DNA from: Paraburkholderia dilworthii | Lineage (GTDB): Bacteria; Pseudomonadota; Gammaproteobacteria; Burkholderiales; Burkholderiaceae | Direction of reading: 5' to 3' | DNA length: 64,000 bases | Assembly (NCBI RefSeq): GCF_000472525.1 | Contig: NZ_AWZT01000006.1 | Location: forward strand, 158,943 to 222,942 | In this document: piece after piece, positions 36,571 to 46,149 of the stretch | How the letters are laid out: the number at the start of each line of letters is the position of its first letter | Position numbering within the stretch: position 1 is the stretch's first letter | Translations under genes and position numbers: made by a program | The notes under the pieces: generated by a model | Databases searched by the model: none | What the model was told of the DNA's origin: nothing | Seen by the model: the letters and a program-made list of their open reading frames with translations, nothing else

Positions 36571-38181
36571 ATGTTTTCTCGACGTTATCTGGCCATGTGG
36601 AGCGCGGTCGCGCTCGTCGCCATTTGCGCGGCGCTCGCCGCGACGCATCGCCTCTCGTGGCTGTGGATCGTCGTGCCGCTCGCGCTCGTCGCGCTTGGCC
36701 TCTTCGATCTGGGTCAGCAGCGGCACGCCATTCTGCGCAACTATCCGCTGTGGGGTCATTTCCGCTTTCTGTTCGAATTCATTCGCCCGGAAATTCGCCA
36801 ATATTTCGTCGAAGGTGATACTGACGAAAAGCCGTTTTCGCGCGCTCAGCGCAGCATCGTCTATCAGCGCGCGAAGAACGACGTCGACAGCCGCCCGTAC
36901 GGCACTGAAGTCGACGTCAAGGCCGTCGCGCACGAATGGATCAGCCACTCGCTTGCGCCGACCACGCTCGACAATCACGACTTCCGCATCGTAGTCGGCG
37001 CGGATCGCGCGCAGCCTTATTCGATGTCGATCTTCAACGTCTCGGCGATGAGCTTCGGCTCGCTGTCCGCGAACGCGATCATGGCGCTGAACCTCGGCGC
37101 GAAGAAAGGCAACTTCGCGCACGACACGGGCGAAGGCTCGATGTCGAAGTATCACCGCGAGCACGGCGGCGACATCATCTGGGAAATCGCGTCGGGTTAT
37201 TTCGGCTGCCGTAACGACGACGGCACGTTCAGCGCCGAAAAATTCGCGAAGCAGGCCGCCGAGCCGCAAGTGAAAATGATCGAGGTGAAGCTGTCGCAAG
37301 GCGCAAAGCCTGGTCATGGGGGCGTACTGCCGGCCGCGAAGATCACGCCTGAAATCGCCGAAACGCGCGGCGTGCCGATGGGTCGCGACTGCATTTCGCC
37401 GGCCACCCACTCGGAGTTTTCGACGCCGCGCGGTCTGCTCGAATTCGTCGACAGATTGCGCACGCTGTCGGGCGGCAAGCCGACGGGGTTCAAGCTGTGC
37501 ATCGGGCATCCGTGGGAATTCTTCGGCATTGCGAAGGCGATGCTGGAGACGGGCATTCTGCCGGACTTCATCGTCGTGGATGGCGCCGAAGGCGGCACAG
37601 GGGCGGCGCCGCTCGAATTCACCGACCACGTCGGCGTGCCCTTGCAGGAAGGCTTGCTGCTGGTGCACAACACGCTCGTGGGCATCGGCTTGCGGCATCG
37701 GATTCGCATTGGCGCGAGCGGCAAGATGATCACCGCGTTCGACATCACGAAAACGCTTGCGATCGGCGCTGACTGGGTCAACGCGGCGCGCGGCTTCATG
37801 TTTGCAGTGGGCTGCATTCAGGCGCAAACCTGCCACACAGGACGCTGCCCGACCGGCGTCGCGACACAGGACCCGGTGCGCCAGCGTGCGCTCGTCGTGC
37901 CGGACAAGGCCGACCGTGTGTTCAACTTCCATCACAATACGCTGCATGCGCTGAAGGAAATCATTCAGGCCGCCGGGCTGAAGCATCCGGCCGAGTTGCG
38001 GGCGCATCACATTGTGCGGCGCGTGTCGTCGCATGAGGTGCAGTTGATGTCCGAGCTGTTGAAGTATCTCGAGCCGGATGATCTGCTTAACGGGAATTAT
38101 CGTTACTCGTTGTATGAGAGGTGGTGGCCGGTCGCGCAAAGCGATTCGTTTTCGCCGCGGGTGGAGTTGGCGGTGGGGTGA
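36571..38181 (+). CDS. FMN-binding glutamate-synthase-domain membrane protein
   Basis: Stand-alone glutamate synthase core (536 residues from the ATG at 36571). Two N-terminal helices (AVALVAICAALAAT and WIVVPLALVALGLF) anchor it in the membrane. The FMN barrel has SAMSFGSLSANAI, GAKPGHGGVLPAAKIT and VDGAEGGTGAAPLEFTDHVG. Three cysteines in GCIQAQTCHTGRCPTG form the [3Fe-4S] site. It lacks the glutaminase and GltD parts, so it probably is not a normal GOGAT. The physiological reaction is unknown; orphan members of this kind are common in proteobacteria. The reading from 36508 adds 21 non-conserved residues. Confidence 0.85.
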   Translation: MFSRRYLAMWSAVALVAICAALAATHRLSWLWIVVPLALVALGLFDLGQQRHAILRNYPLWGHFRFLFEFIRPEIRQYFVEGDTDEKPFSRAQRSIVYQRAKNDVDSRPYGTEVDVKAVAHEWISHSLAPTTLDNHDFRIVVGADRAQPYSMSIFNVSAMSFGSLSANAIMALNLGAKKGNFAHDTGEGSMSKYHREHGGDIIWEIASGYFGCRNDDGTFSAEKFAKQAAEPQVKMIEVKLSQGAKPGHGGVLPAAKITPEIAETRGVPMGRDCISPATHSEFSTPRGLLEFVDRLRTLSGGKPTGFKLCIGHPWEFFGIAKAMLETGILPDFIVVDGAEGGTGAAPLEFTDHVGVPLQEGLLLVHNTLVGIGLRHRIRIGASGKMITAFDITKTLAIGADWVNAARGFMFAVGCIQAQTCHTGRCPTGVATQDPVRQRALVVPDKADRVFNFHHNTLHALKEIIQAAGLKHPAELRAHHIVRRVSSHEVQLMSELLKYLEPDDLLNGNYRYSLYERWWPVAQSDSFSPRVELAVG

Positions 38182-38553
38182 GGGGCGAAAGGAATGCTCG
38201 TCCGACCGCTCGCATTTTGCTGACTACTGCAAATATCGATTTGGCGTAGCCGATTCAAGTACGGAAGCGCTTGAAGCATGCAAGGCGAAAAATCCGGCCT
38301 ACCTGTGAGCGATCTCATTGCAAACATAAGGGCACCGAGTTGCCGCAGCCCGGATCACGCGTTCGCAGGAAAAACGTGGCGAAGCCGTGTCCGCGTATCC
38401 CGCAGACTGACGCGATAGCATGTCGGGCCCTGTCCGCTCAAAAACGGACACCCCCCCGCCTTTCCGTTAAAATCTCGGGTTTAGCACTTCGCTCCACGGT
38501 CGCCCTGCTCGCTCATGCGCTCGCGGCGCGGCCTCATGCCCGAAAGGCACTTC
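38182..38553. other. 372-bp gap: possible gene remnant and the glyQ promoter region
   Basis: The first 127 bp contain a codon-like, lower-GC stretch (see 38192-38308). The rest runs to the glyQ start and includes a C7 tract and TAAAAT at 38467-38472 as a -10 candidate about 80 bp before glyQ. No RNA gene was recognised. Confidence 0.5.
38192..38308 (+). pseudogene. Possible C-terminal remnant of a Cys-containing protein
   Basis: In this frame the last 30 codons read like real protein (HFADYCKYRFGVADSS then TEALEACKAKNPAYL, stop). They use A/T-ending codons (AAA TAT CGA, TCA AGT) unlike the neighbours. There is no plausible start nearby and the frame upstream is the shadow of the previous gene, so if real it is a truncated remnant. 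Low confidence. Confidence 0.2.
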
Positions 38554-39561
38554 ATGCTCACGTTTCAGCAAATCATCCTGACACTGCAATCCTATTGGGA
38601 TAAGCAGGGTTGCGCGTTGCTCCAGCCGATCGACATGGAGGTCGGCGCGGGTACCTCGCACGTCCACACGTTCCTGCGCGCGGTCGGCCCGGAGCCTTGG
38701 CGCGCCGCCTATGTGCAGCCGTCGCGCCGTCCGAAAGACGGCCGCTATGGCGAGAACCCGAACCGTCTGCAGCATTACTATCAGTACCAAGTGGTGCTCA
38801 AGCCGGCGCCGGAAAACATCCTCGATCTGTATCTCGGTTCGCTCGAAGCACTCGGCTTCGACCTGAAGCAGAACGACGTCCGCTTTGTCGAAGACGACTG
38901 GGAAAATCCCACGCTCGGCGCGTGGGGGCTCGGCTGGGAAGTGTGGCTGAACGGCATGGAAGTGACGCAGTTCACGTACTTCCAGCAAGTCGGCGGTCTC
39001 GACTGCAAGCCGGTGCTCGGCGAAATCACGTACGGTCTCGAACGCCTCGCGATGTATCTGCAAAAAGTAGAAAACGTCTATGACCTCGTGTGGACCGAGT
39101 GGGAAGAGCAAGGCCCGAACGGCCCGGAAATGCGTCGCCTCACTTACGGCGACGTGTATCACCAGAACGAAGTCGAACAGTCCACCTACAACTTCGAGCA
39201 CGCGAACGTCGATCTGCTGTTCAAGTTCTTCAACAGCTACGAGGCGGAAGCAAAGCGCATGATCGAAGCGCAGATCGCGCTGCCCGCCTACGAACTCGTA
39301 CTGAAGGCCGGCCACACGTTCAACCTGCTCGACGCGCGTGGCGCGATCTCGGTCACGGAGCGCGCGGCGTACATTGGCCGGATTCGCGCGCTGTCGCGTC
39401 TGGTCGCGCAGGCTTACTACGATTCACGCGAAAAGCTCGGCTTCCCGATGCTCGGCAATCCGGTCCACGGCGTGCCCGGCCTCACCACTGACGAGCAGGA
39501 CGCCGCCATGCCCGCGTGGGCGCCGCCGCTGAAAGTCGAACGCAAGATCGACCAGGACTGA
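38554..39561 (+). CDS. glyQ: Glycyl-tRNA synthetase alpha subunit
   Basis: Catalytic class II subunit of the alpha2-beta2 bacterial glycyl-tRNA synthetase. It has 335 residues from the ATG at 38554 ([20 protein letters not shown]). Conserved features include [43 protein letters not shown] (class II motif region) and [12 protein letters not shown] (motif 3). An in-frame ATG at 38515 would add 13 non-conserved residues. Heads an operon with glyS, gmhB, a PlsC-like gene and a YgjP-like gene. Confidence 0.97.
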   Translation: MLTFQQIILTLQSYWDKQGCALLQPIDMEVGAGTSHVHTFLRAVGPEPWRAAYVQPSRRPKDGRYGENPNRLQHYYQYQVVLKPAPENILDLYLGSLEALGFDLKQNDVRFVEDDWENPTLGAWGLGWEVWLNGMEVTQFTYFQQVGGLDCKPVLGEITYGLERLAMYLQKVENVYDLVWTEWEEQGPNGPEMRRLTYGDVYHQNEVEQSTYNFEHANVDLLFKFFNSYEAEAKRMIEAQIALPAYELVLKAGHTFNLLDARGAISVTERAAYIGRIRALSRLVAQAYYDSREKLGFPMLGNPVHGVPGLTTDEQDAAMPAWAPPLKVERKIDQD

Positions 39562-39576
39562 CGAGACCATCAAGAA

Positions 39577-41679
39577 ATGACTCAACCCCATCAAGCCACC
39601 CTGCTGGTCGAACTGCTGACCGAGGAACTGCCGCCGAAAGCGCTCTCCCGTCTCGGCGACGCCTTCGCCGAAGGCATTGCAGAGCGCCTCGCGGCGCACG
39701 ATCTGATCGAAGGCGAACTGTCGTTCGAACGTTACGCGACGCCGCGCCGTCTCGCGGTCACGATCAGGAACGTGCGCGCGGTTGCGCCGGAAAAGCATGT
39801 GCGCGAAAAGGTGCTGCCAGTCTCCGTCGCGCTCGACAAAGACGGTCAGCCCACCGCGCCGCTCGCGAAGAAACTTGCCGCGCTTGGCTTCCCTGATTTT
39901 TCGGTGAACGACCTTGAGCGCGCGCAAGACGGCAAGGCCGAGGCGTTCTTCCTGCGCTACGCTGCGCCGGGCGCCACGCTCACGGAAGGCCTGCAAGCTG
40001 CGCTCGGCGAAACGCTCGCCAAGCTGCCGATTCCGAAGCCGATGACCTATCAGCGTCCCGACGGCTCCGATGTGCAGTTCGTGCGTCCCGCGCATCGCCT
40101 GACCGCGTTGCATGGCGAGCACGTCGTGCCGGTCAGCGCGCTCGGCATCGACGCCGATGACACCACGCTCGGCCATCGCTTCCTCTCCGAAGGCTTCGTT
40201 CAGATCCAGCACGCGGAGTCGTACGCCGACACGCTGATGCACAAAGGCCGCGTGGTGCCGAACTTCGCCGACCGCAAGGAAACCATCCGCACGTATCTGC
40301 TCGCGCAAGCGGACGGCGATCAGGTGGTGATGCCCGAGTCGCTGCTGGACGAAGTGACGTCGCTGGTCGAATGGCCGGTGGTCTACGCATGCCGTTTCGA
40401 AGACGAATTCCTGCAAGTGCCGCAAGAATGCCTGATCCTCACCATGCAGACGAACCAGAAGTATTTCGCGCTGACGGATGCGAACGGCAAGCTGCGCTCA
40501 CGTTTTTTGATCGTGTCGAACATCGAAACGTCGACGCCGGGCGACATTATCGAAGGTAATGAACGTGTGGTGCGTCCGCGTCTGGCAGACGCGAAGTTCT
40601 TCTTCGAGCAGGATAAGAAGAAGCCGCTCGCCGATCGCGTGCCCTCGCTTGCAAACGTCGTGTATCACAACAAGCTCGGTTCGGCGTTGCAACGCGTGGA
40701 GCGTGTCGAAGCGCTGGCCGGCGCGATCGCTGGTTTGATCGGCGCGGACGTGGCACTTGCGAAGCGCGCCGCGCATCTCGCCAAAGCCGACTTGATCACC
40801 GACATGGTCGGCGAATTCCCCGAGTTGCAAGGTACGATGGGCACGTATTACGCGCGCCACGACGGCGAGTCGGAAGAAGTCGCGCTTGCGTGCTCGGAAC
40901 ATTATCAGCCGCGTTTCTCCGGCGACGCACTGCCGGGCACGGTAACCGGCACGGTCGTCGCGCTGGCTGACAAGCTCGAAACGCTGGTCGGCATCTGGGG
41001 CATCGGCCTGCAACCCACCGGCGAGAAAGATCCGTTCGCGCTGCGCCGTCACGCGCTCGGCGTGCTGCGAATTCTGGTCGAGAAGCAACTGGCCGTAGAC
41101 TTCGTCGAACTGCTGCGTACCGCTTACGCGCAATTTGCCGCGGTGCCGAACGTCGCGGATTCGACGCAAGCCATCTACGAATTCAGCATGGACCGTCTGC
41201 GCGGTTTGCTGCGCGAACGCGGCCACGCGCCGGGCGAAATCGACGCGGTGCTGGCGCTCAACCCGACGCGTCTCGACGACATCGTCGCGCGTCTGGATGC
41301 AGTGCGCGAGTTTGCGGCGTTGCCCGAAGCGGCATCGCTCGCGGCAGCCAACAAGCGTATCTCGAACATCCTGAAGAAGTCGGAAGGCGCCACGGCTAGC
41401 GGCGGTGTGCAGGCCACGTTGCTCGTCGAGGCGGCGGAAAAGGCCTTGCATGCGCAACTCGAACAAGTAGCGCCGCGCGTGCAGTCGCAACTCGCCGCTC
41501 GCGATTACACCGGCGCGCTGACCGCGCTCGCCGCGTTGCGTGAACCGGTCGACACCTTCTTCAACGATGTGATGGTCAACGCCGACGATCCGGCGCTGCG
41601 CGCGAACCGTCTGGCCTTGCTCGGCGCGCTGCATCAGCAGATGAATTGCGTGGCCGACATCTCCCGACTCGCCGCCTGA
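39577..41679 (+). CDS. glyS: Glycyl-tRNA synthetase beta subunit
   Basis: tRNA-binding subunit of 700 residues, 15 nt after glyQ. The N-terminal part ([23 protein letters not shown]) and the HD-like core ([62 protein letters not shown]) are typical. The C-terminus is anticodon-binding DALR-like ([20 protein letters not shown]). Required with GlyQ for charging tRNA-Gly. The length and ATG fit the family. Confidence 0.97.
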   Translation: MTQPHQATLLVELLTEELPPKALSRLGDAFAEGIAERLAAHDLIEGELSFERYATPRRLAVTIRNVRAVAPEKHVREKVLPVSVALDKDGQPTAPLAKKLAALGFPDFSVNDLERAQDGKAEAFFLRYAAPGATLTEGLQAALGETLAKLPIPKPMTYQRPDGSDVQFVRPAHRLTALHGEHVVPVSALGIDADDTTLGHRFLSEGFVQIQHAESYADTLMHKGRVVPNFADRKETIRTYLLAQADGDQVVMPESLLDEVTSLVEWPVVYACRFEDEFLQVPQECLILTMQTNQKYFALTDANGKLRSRFLIVSNIETSTPGDIIEGNERVVRPRLADAKFFFEQDKKKPLADRVPSLANVVYHNKLGSALQRVERVEALAGAIAGLIGADVALAKRAAHLAKADLITDMVGEFPELQGTMGTYYARHDGESEEVALACSEHYQPRFSGDALPGTVTGTVVALADKLETLVGIWGIGLQPTGEKDPFALRRHALGVLRILVEKQLAVDFVELLRTAYAQFAAVPNVADSTQAIYEFSMDRLRGLLRERGHAPGEIDAVLALNPTRLDDIVARLDAVREFAALPEAASLAAANKRISNILKKSEGATASGGVQATLLVEAAEKALHAQLEQVAPRVQSQLAARDYTGALTALAALREPVDTFFNDVMVNADDPALRANRLALLGALHQQMNCVADISRLAA

Positions 41680-41689
41680 GCCGCCCGCC

Positions 41690-42244
41690 ATGCCGACCAA
41701 AAAAGTGGTGATTCTCGACCGCGACGGCGTGATTAACGCGGATTCCGACGCGTTCATCAAGTCGCCCGACGAGTGGGTCGCGTTGCCGGGTTCGCTGGAA
41801 GCGATTGCGCGTCTGAGTCAGGCGGGCTATCGCGTCGCAGTGGCGACGAACCAGTCGGGCATCGGCCGGGGCCTGTTCGACATGAACGCGCTCAACGCGA
41901 TGCACCTCAAGATGCATCGCATGGCGGCCTCGGTTGGCGGTCGCATCGACGCGGTGTTTTTCTGCCCGCATACGGCGGAGGATCATTGCGAATGCCGCAA
42001 GCCCAAGCCCGGCATGCTGAAGATGATCAACGAGCGCTTCGAGGTCGATCCCGAGAACACGCCGGTGGTCGGCGACGCGATGCGCGACCTGCAAGCGGGC
42101 GCGTCACTCGGTCATCCGGTTCATCTGGTGCTGACCGGCAAGGGCCGCAAAACGCTCGCGGCCGGCGGCCTGCCTGAAGGCACGGTCGTCCACGACGACC
42201 TGCGAGCGTTCGCGCTCGACTTTCTCGCCGACGCTCAAGAGTGA
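41690..42244 (+). CDS. gmhB: D-glycero-beta-D-manno-heptose 1,7-bisphosphate 7-phosphatase
   Basis: HAD phosphatase that removes the 7-phosphate in ADP-heptose synthesis for the lipopolysaccharide core. It has 184 residues. HAD motif I is ILDRDGVIN (residues 7-15), motif II is ATNQSGIGRG, and VVGDAMRDLQAG is motif IV. The structural zinc site CPHTAEDHCECRKPKPGM is diagnostic of GmhB. It lies 10 nt after glyS, an arrangement also seen in related bacteria. Confidence 0.95.
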   Translation: MPTKKVVILDRDGVINADSDAFIKSPDEWVALPGSLEAIARLSQAGYRVAVATNQSGIGRGLFDMNALNAMHLKMHRMAASVGGRIDAVFFCPHTAEDHCECRKPKPGMLKMINERFEVDPENTPVVGDAMRDLQAGASLGHPVHLVLTGKGRKTLAAGGLPEGTVVHDDLRAFALDFLADAQE

Positions 42245-42284
42245 CGCGCAGCACGCGCGTCCCCAACCCTAACAGACCACGCCG

Positions 42285-43043
42285 ATGCGCTTCATTCGTT
42301 CACTGCTGCTGCTGATTTACTTCATTGTGTTCACGGTGCCATACGCGACCGCGTGCTTCATCGCGTTTCCGTTCATGCGCGCCGATAACCGCTACTGGAT
42401 GGCGGCCGGCTGGTGCCGCGCAACGCTTAACGCGGCGCGCTGGCTCAACGGCATCCGCTACAGGATCGAAGGCACAGAGAACCTGCCCAACGGTCCGGCC
42501 GTGCTGTTGTCAAAACATCAGTCAGCATGGGAGACGCTGGCGTTTCCCGCCTTGATGCCGCGGCCGCTCTGCTATGTGTTCAAGCGCGAGTTGCTCTATG
42601 TGCCGTTTTTCGGCTGGGCGCTCGGCCTCCTGAAGATGGTTCACATCGACCGCAAAGAAGGCAAGTACGCGTTCGAATCGGTGATCAGGCAAGGCAAGGC
42701 GCGCATGGCGGAAGGCGCCTGGGTGATCATGTTTCCCGAAGGCACACGCACGCCGACCGGCAAGCAAGGCAAGTACAAAACCGGCGGTGCGCGCTTTGCG
42801 ATTGCGACCGGCGCGCCGGTTGTGCCGATCGCGCACAACGCGGGACGCGTGTGGCCTCGCAACTCGTTTCTCAAATATGCGGGTATAGTCACAGTGTCGA
42901 TCGGCAAGCCGATTGAGACGACGGGGCTCACGCCCGATGAAGTGAACACGCGCGTCGAACAGTGGATCGAAGCTGAAATGCGTCGCATCGATCCTACTGC
43001 ATACCGCGCGGCGGAAAGCAGTTCCGCCGCCGCACCTATCTGA
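42285..43043 (+). CDS. 1-acyl-glycerol-3-phosphate acyltransferase family protein
   Basis: PlsC-superfamily acyltransferase of 252 residues, likely making phosphatidic acid or acylating a related lipid. One or two N-terminal helices (SLLLLIYFIVFTVPYATA) anchor it. The acyltransferase block I is LLSKHQSAWETLAFP, so the usual His-x4-Asp is His-x4-Glu. Block III MFPEGTRTPTGKQGKYK is intact, and VPIAHNAGRVWPRN is block IV. It sits in the glyQS-gmhB operon, 40 bp after gmhB. Which acceptor it uses is not clear from sequence. Confidence 0.85.
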   Translation: MRFIRSLLLLIYFIVFTVPYATACFIAFPFMRADNRYWMAAGWCRATLNAARWLNGIRYRIEGTENLPNGPAVLLSKHQSAWETLAFPALMPRPLCYVFKRELLYVPFFGWALGLLKMVHIDRKEGKYAFESVIRQGKARMAEGAWVIMFPEGTRTPTGKQGKYKTGGARFAIATGAPVVPIAHNAGRVWPRNSFLKYAGIVTVSIGKPIETTGLTPDEVNTRVEQWIEAEMRRIDPTAYRAAESSSAAAPI

Positions 43044-43087
43044 CGCGCCCACGCCCTCGAAGGCGTACTTGCGCGAAGCCGAATCCG

Positions 43088-43975
43088 ATGCAGAAGTCTC
43101 CTACGTCGCAGCCCGCTGCGGCGCTCGATAACCGGCAACTCGATCTCCCGCTCTTCGCAGAGCCGGGGTCGACGTCGTCGTCCCCTTCACCGTCCGCGCC
43201 TTCGGCAACGCCTCACGGTCAGCAGCCTGCCGCGCCGCTTGCACCGGACGGCAGCAAGCTGCGCAGTCTTGCCATCGGCTCACGCACGCTGCATTACGCG
43301 CTCAAGCGCTCGGCGCGCCGCTCGATCGGCTTTGCAATCGACAGCACCGGTCTCACGATCACCGCACCGCGCTGGGTCACGCTCGCCGATATCGAAACCG
43401 CGATCACCGAAAAACAGCGCTGGATTTTCACGAAGCTGATCGAATGGCAAACGCGCGTCGAACAGCGCGCGTTGCCGAAAGTCGACTGGAAAGACGGCGC
43501 CGAAGTGCCCTATCTCGGCCAGCCGGTGCGCGTGAAGCTGGGAGCGCCGCAAGGCATGCTCGCGTTCAGCGCGGAGGACTCGGCACTGCAAGTGCCGCTG
43601 CCTCTGCAAGCCGATCCGCAGCAGATCAAGGACCGGGTGCAAGGCTGGTTGCAGAGCGAAGCAAAGCGTGTGTTCGGCGAGCGCCTCGATATATACGCGG
43701 AAAAACTGGGCGTCAGCTATCGCGCGTATGCGCTGTCTTCCGCGGCCACGCGCTGGGGCAGTTGTTCGAGCGACGGCAAGATTCGCCTGAACTGGCGGCT
43801 GATTCACTTTCCGCTTTCCATTATCGATTACGTCGTCGCACATGAACTCGCGCATCTGCGGGAAATGAATCACAGCCCGCGCTTCTGGCAAACGGTCGAA
43901 TCGATTTTTCCGGAATTCCGCGAGGCGCGGCAAACGCTCAAGTCACATCCGCCGGAATTGCTGCCGACGCTTTAG
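43088..43975 (+). CDS. YgjP-like (DUF45/M48-type) zinc metallopeptidase
   Basis: 295-residue protein of the YgjP/SprT-like family. The N-terminal 60 residues are Ser/Pro/Ala-rich and poorly conserved. The domain starts near LHYALKRSARRSIGFAIDSTG and the zinc site is VVAHELAHLREMNHSPRFW (HExxH plus a third His) near residue 253. RWGSCSSDGKIRLNW precedes it, as in the family. Substrate unknown. Last gene of the glyQ operon, 44 bp after the acyltransferase. Confidence 0.88.
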   Translation: MQKSPTSQPAAALDNRQLDLPLFAEPGSTSSSPSPSAPSATPHGQQPAAPLAPDGSKLRSLAIGSRTLHYALKRSARRSIGFAIDSTGLTITAPRWVTLADIETAITEKQRWIFTKLIEWQTRVEQRALPKVDWKDGAEVPYLGQPVRVKLGAPQGMLAFSAEDSALQVPLPLQADPQQIKDRVQGWLQSEAKRVFGERLDIYAEKLGVSYRAYALSSAATRWGSCSSDGKIRLNWRLIHFPLSIIDYVVAHELAHLREMNHSPRFWQTVESIFPEFREARQTLKSHPPELLPTL

Positions 43976-44074
43976 AGCCCGCGCTGTTCTTCGTTCCTTG
44001 CATCGACGTGAAAGGCGGGCTCGGCGTCCATTGTCATTTACGCCGCACGGCTTATCCCGCGCAAAACGTTCCGC

Positions 44075-44097
44075 GCAGATGACGCCACGTCATCTGC
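44075..44097. other. Perfect 10-bp palindrome between convergent genes
   Basis: GCAGATGACG and CGTCATCTGC are perfect inverted arms with a 3-nt loop, between the peptidase and gloA. There is no T-run; it may be an unusual bidirectional terminator or a protein-binding site. Confidence 0.6.
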
Positions 44098-44143
44098 CTG
44101 TGCGTCGACATCCATTACCGCAGTCGAGCACCGCGCCGGACGG

Positions 44144-44158
44144 CATGACCAGGTCATG
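44144..44158. other. Second perfect palindrome just after gloA
   Basis: CATGACC-A-GGTCATG, 7-bp arms around one base, 25 nt past the gloA stop. It shares the TGAC/GTCA core with the palindrome 60 bp away. Confidence 0.55.
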
Positions 44159-44182
44159 TAATGCGGCCTCGGCTCGCCGGCG

Positions 44183-44569
44183 TTATTTTTTCTTCTGGAT
44201 GAACTCGATCTTGTAGCCGTCCGGATCGGTGACGAATGCGATCACCGTGGTGCCGTGTTTCATCGGCCCGGCTTCGCGCACAACGGTGCCGCCTTGCGCC
44301 TTGATCTTGTCGCATGCGGCGTACGCGTCTTCCACCTCGACGGCGAGGTGCCCGAAGCCGTTGCCGAGGTCATAGGCCGGCGTGTCCCAGTTGTGCGTCA
44401 GTTCGATGACAGTGCCGTCGCGCTCGTCCGTATAGCCGACGAACGCCAGCGTGAACTTTCCGTCCGGATAATCTTCGCGGCGCAGTAACTTCATGCCGAG
44501 CAGTTCGGTGTAGAACGCAATCGAACGGTCCAGGTCGCCGACCCGGAGCATGGTGTGAAGCAGGCGCAT
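44183..44569 (-). CDS. gloA: Lactoylglutathione lyase (glyoxalase I)
   Basis: Converts the methylglyoxal-glutathione hemithioacetal to S-lactoylglutathione. It has 128 residues. The four metal ligands sit at His5, Glu56, His74 and Glu122, the exact numbers of E. coli GlxI (Ni2+ enzyme). The start [20 protein letters not shown] is canonical. It stands alone on the minus strand, convergent with the peptidase gene and downstream of the divergent DNA before the porin. Confidence 0.97.
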   Translation of the reverse strand: MRLLHTMLRVGDLDRSIAFYTELLGMKLLRREDYPDGKFTLAFVGYTDERDGTVIELTHNWDTPAYDLGNGFGHLAVEVEDAYAACDKIKAQGGTVVREAGPMKHGTTVIAFVTDPDGYKIEFIQKKK

Positions 44570-44691
44570 CGTGTACTCCCTGTTGCTTGATGTCGAGAGC
44601 GTAAATGTACCCGGAATCGATCGTCGTTGCAGGCACGCATGCCGCCTCCTTCAACGCAAAGCGCGCGCCGCGCTGCCTCGTAACCGATCTG

Positions 44692-45804
44692 TCAGAACTG
44701 ATGCCGCAGTCCCGCCATCAAGCCGATTTGCGAGCCTTTCTGCGCGAGCCCGACGCCATTCACACCTTGCAGTTGCGCGCCGATCAGGTCGCCGCGATAT
44801 AGCGAATAATCGCCTTCCACATAGACGTCCGTGCGCTTTGACAGGTTGTAGTCCGCGACCAGCTGGTATTGCCATGCGGAACCGTCCTTCGCCGCGGTCT
44901 TGCCGTCCTGCAACGTCCGCCAGACGTTCGCCGCCAGGTGCCACGCGTTGCCGATCTGCTGCGTGATGCCGCCCATGAACATGCGTCGCCGCGAGAAGTC
45001 GGTGTATTTCAGTGCGGTCAGCGCGGCCGCCGTAAACGGCCCGTTGGCGAAAGTGGAGAAACCGGCGTCGGCTCGATTGACGATGTAACCCAGCGAAAAG
45101 CGCGTTTTGTCCCACGTGTACGAGCCGCCGAATGTCCACGCTTTGGCCGACGCGCCGTTGACCGAATCTTTCGACTCTTCGTACGCGCCGCCGACAGTGA
45201 ATGGTCCTCCCGCAGGCGCATAAGCGGCCGCGGCGCCGATCTGGCTGCCGTACGAATTCCCGGCGTTGCCGCCGAACGCGTAACCGGCCGCGAAGCTCAA
45301 GCCCTTGTACTTCGCCTGATACTGCACCTGGTTACTGGTCCAGATGCCGCCCGTCATCGTCACTTCCGGCTGGAAGCTGAAATCGTATGGAACCCAGGGA
45401 TTGCTGCCGTAACCGCCTACAGTAATACCTTCGATCATCACGTTGTACTGACGGCCCAGGATCACCTGGCCGTAGGAATTCGAGCGCACACCGACCTGCG
45501 CTTCGTTGAAGAACGGCAAGGTCGGATCGCTCTGTCCGCTGTTGATGTAGAGGCGATTTTCGAGCTTGAAAAAGGTGGACCAGCCGCCACCCAGATCCTC
45601 GACGCCCTTGAGCCCCCAGCGGCTTTGCGTCATTCCGCCGGTGCCGAGTCCGAGCGAAGAGTCGCCTGCTCTGTTCGCATGCGTCAGGTAGCGCACGCTT
45701 TCGTCGACCACGCCGTAAAGCGTCACGCTGGATTGCGCCTGCGCGAGCGGGCAACCGAACGATACCAACGCCACGACCGCCGCGCCTCTGTTGAGGGTCT
45801 TCAT
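44692..45804 (-). CDS. Outer-membrane porin, beta-proteobacterial trimeric type
   Basis: General diffusion porin of 370 residues. A signal peptide (MKTLNRGAAVVALVSFGCPL, cleaved after AQA) precedes SSVTLYGVVDESVRYL, the typical first strand. The third-loop region PFFNEAQVGVRSNSYGQVILGRQYN is present and the protein ends in Phe (GLRHQF), as needed for BAM-mediated assembly. GAGGAAA precedes the ATG. It lies alone; upstream DNA (45805-46149) is a 345-bp promoter region shared with the divergent EamA gene. Confidence 0.93.
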   Translation of the reverse strand: MKTLNRGAAVVALVSFGCPLAQAQSSVTLYGVVDESVRYLTHANRAGDSSLGLGTGGMTQSRWGLKGVEDLGGGWSTFFKLENRLYINSGQSDPTLPFFNEAQVGVRSNSYGQVILGRQYNVMIEGITVGGYGSNPWVPYDFSFQPEVTMTGGIWTSNQVQYQAKYKGLSFAAGYAFGGNAGNSYGSQIGAAAAYAPAGGPFTVGGAYEESKDSVNGASAKAWTFGGSYTWDKTRFSLGYIVNRADAGFSTFANGPFTAAALTALKYTDFSRRRMFMGGITQQIGNAWHLAANVWRTLQDGKTAAKDGSAWQYQLVADYNLSKRTDVYVEGDYSLYRGDLIGAQLQGVNGVGLAQKGSQIGLMAGLRHQF

Positions 45805-46149
45805 GCCGTTTCCTCGTACAGGCTCCGCTTTACGCGGATAGAGTTTGTCTGCTGACGCGGCGCATCGCCGGTGGCCCGTTTTTCCGGGGAAGCCCGAATT
45901 CGGCGACGCAGCGCGTACGAATGTACCGACAGAACATGTCGTCGAACCTTAGCGCGAAATATGGATGGTAAGAAATAGGTGTTGCGCGCGAGTTGCGCCG
46001 GCGTCCTTAAACCAGCAAATGACTTGCGACTTGCCGGAAGCACGCGTAGGCCGTGGGGTCATCGGATGGACGGGTGAACGGGTTTGATATCGTACGACCT
46101 GCGCCGGTCCGGTCAACCCTGCCTTGCCTTTATCGTCACCATACCGCCC
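45805..46149. other. 345-bp divergent region between porin and EamA transporter
   Basis: No gene recognised. The segment nearest the porin (45930-45975) is AT-richer and may hold its promoter and upstream RNA leader. An open reading frame on the minus strand (45801-46043) has no Shine-Dalgarno or domain and is not called. Confidence 0.6.
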
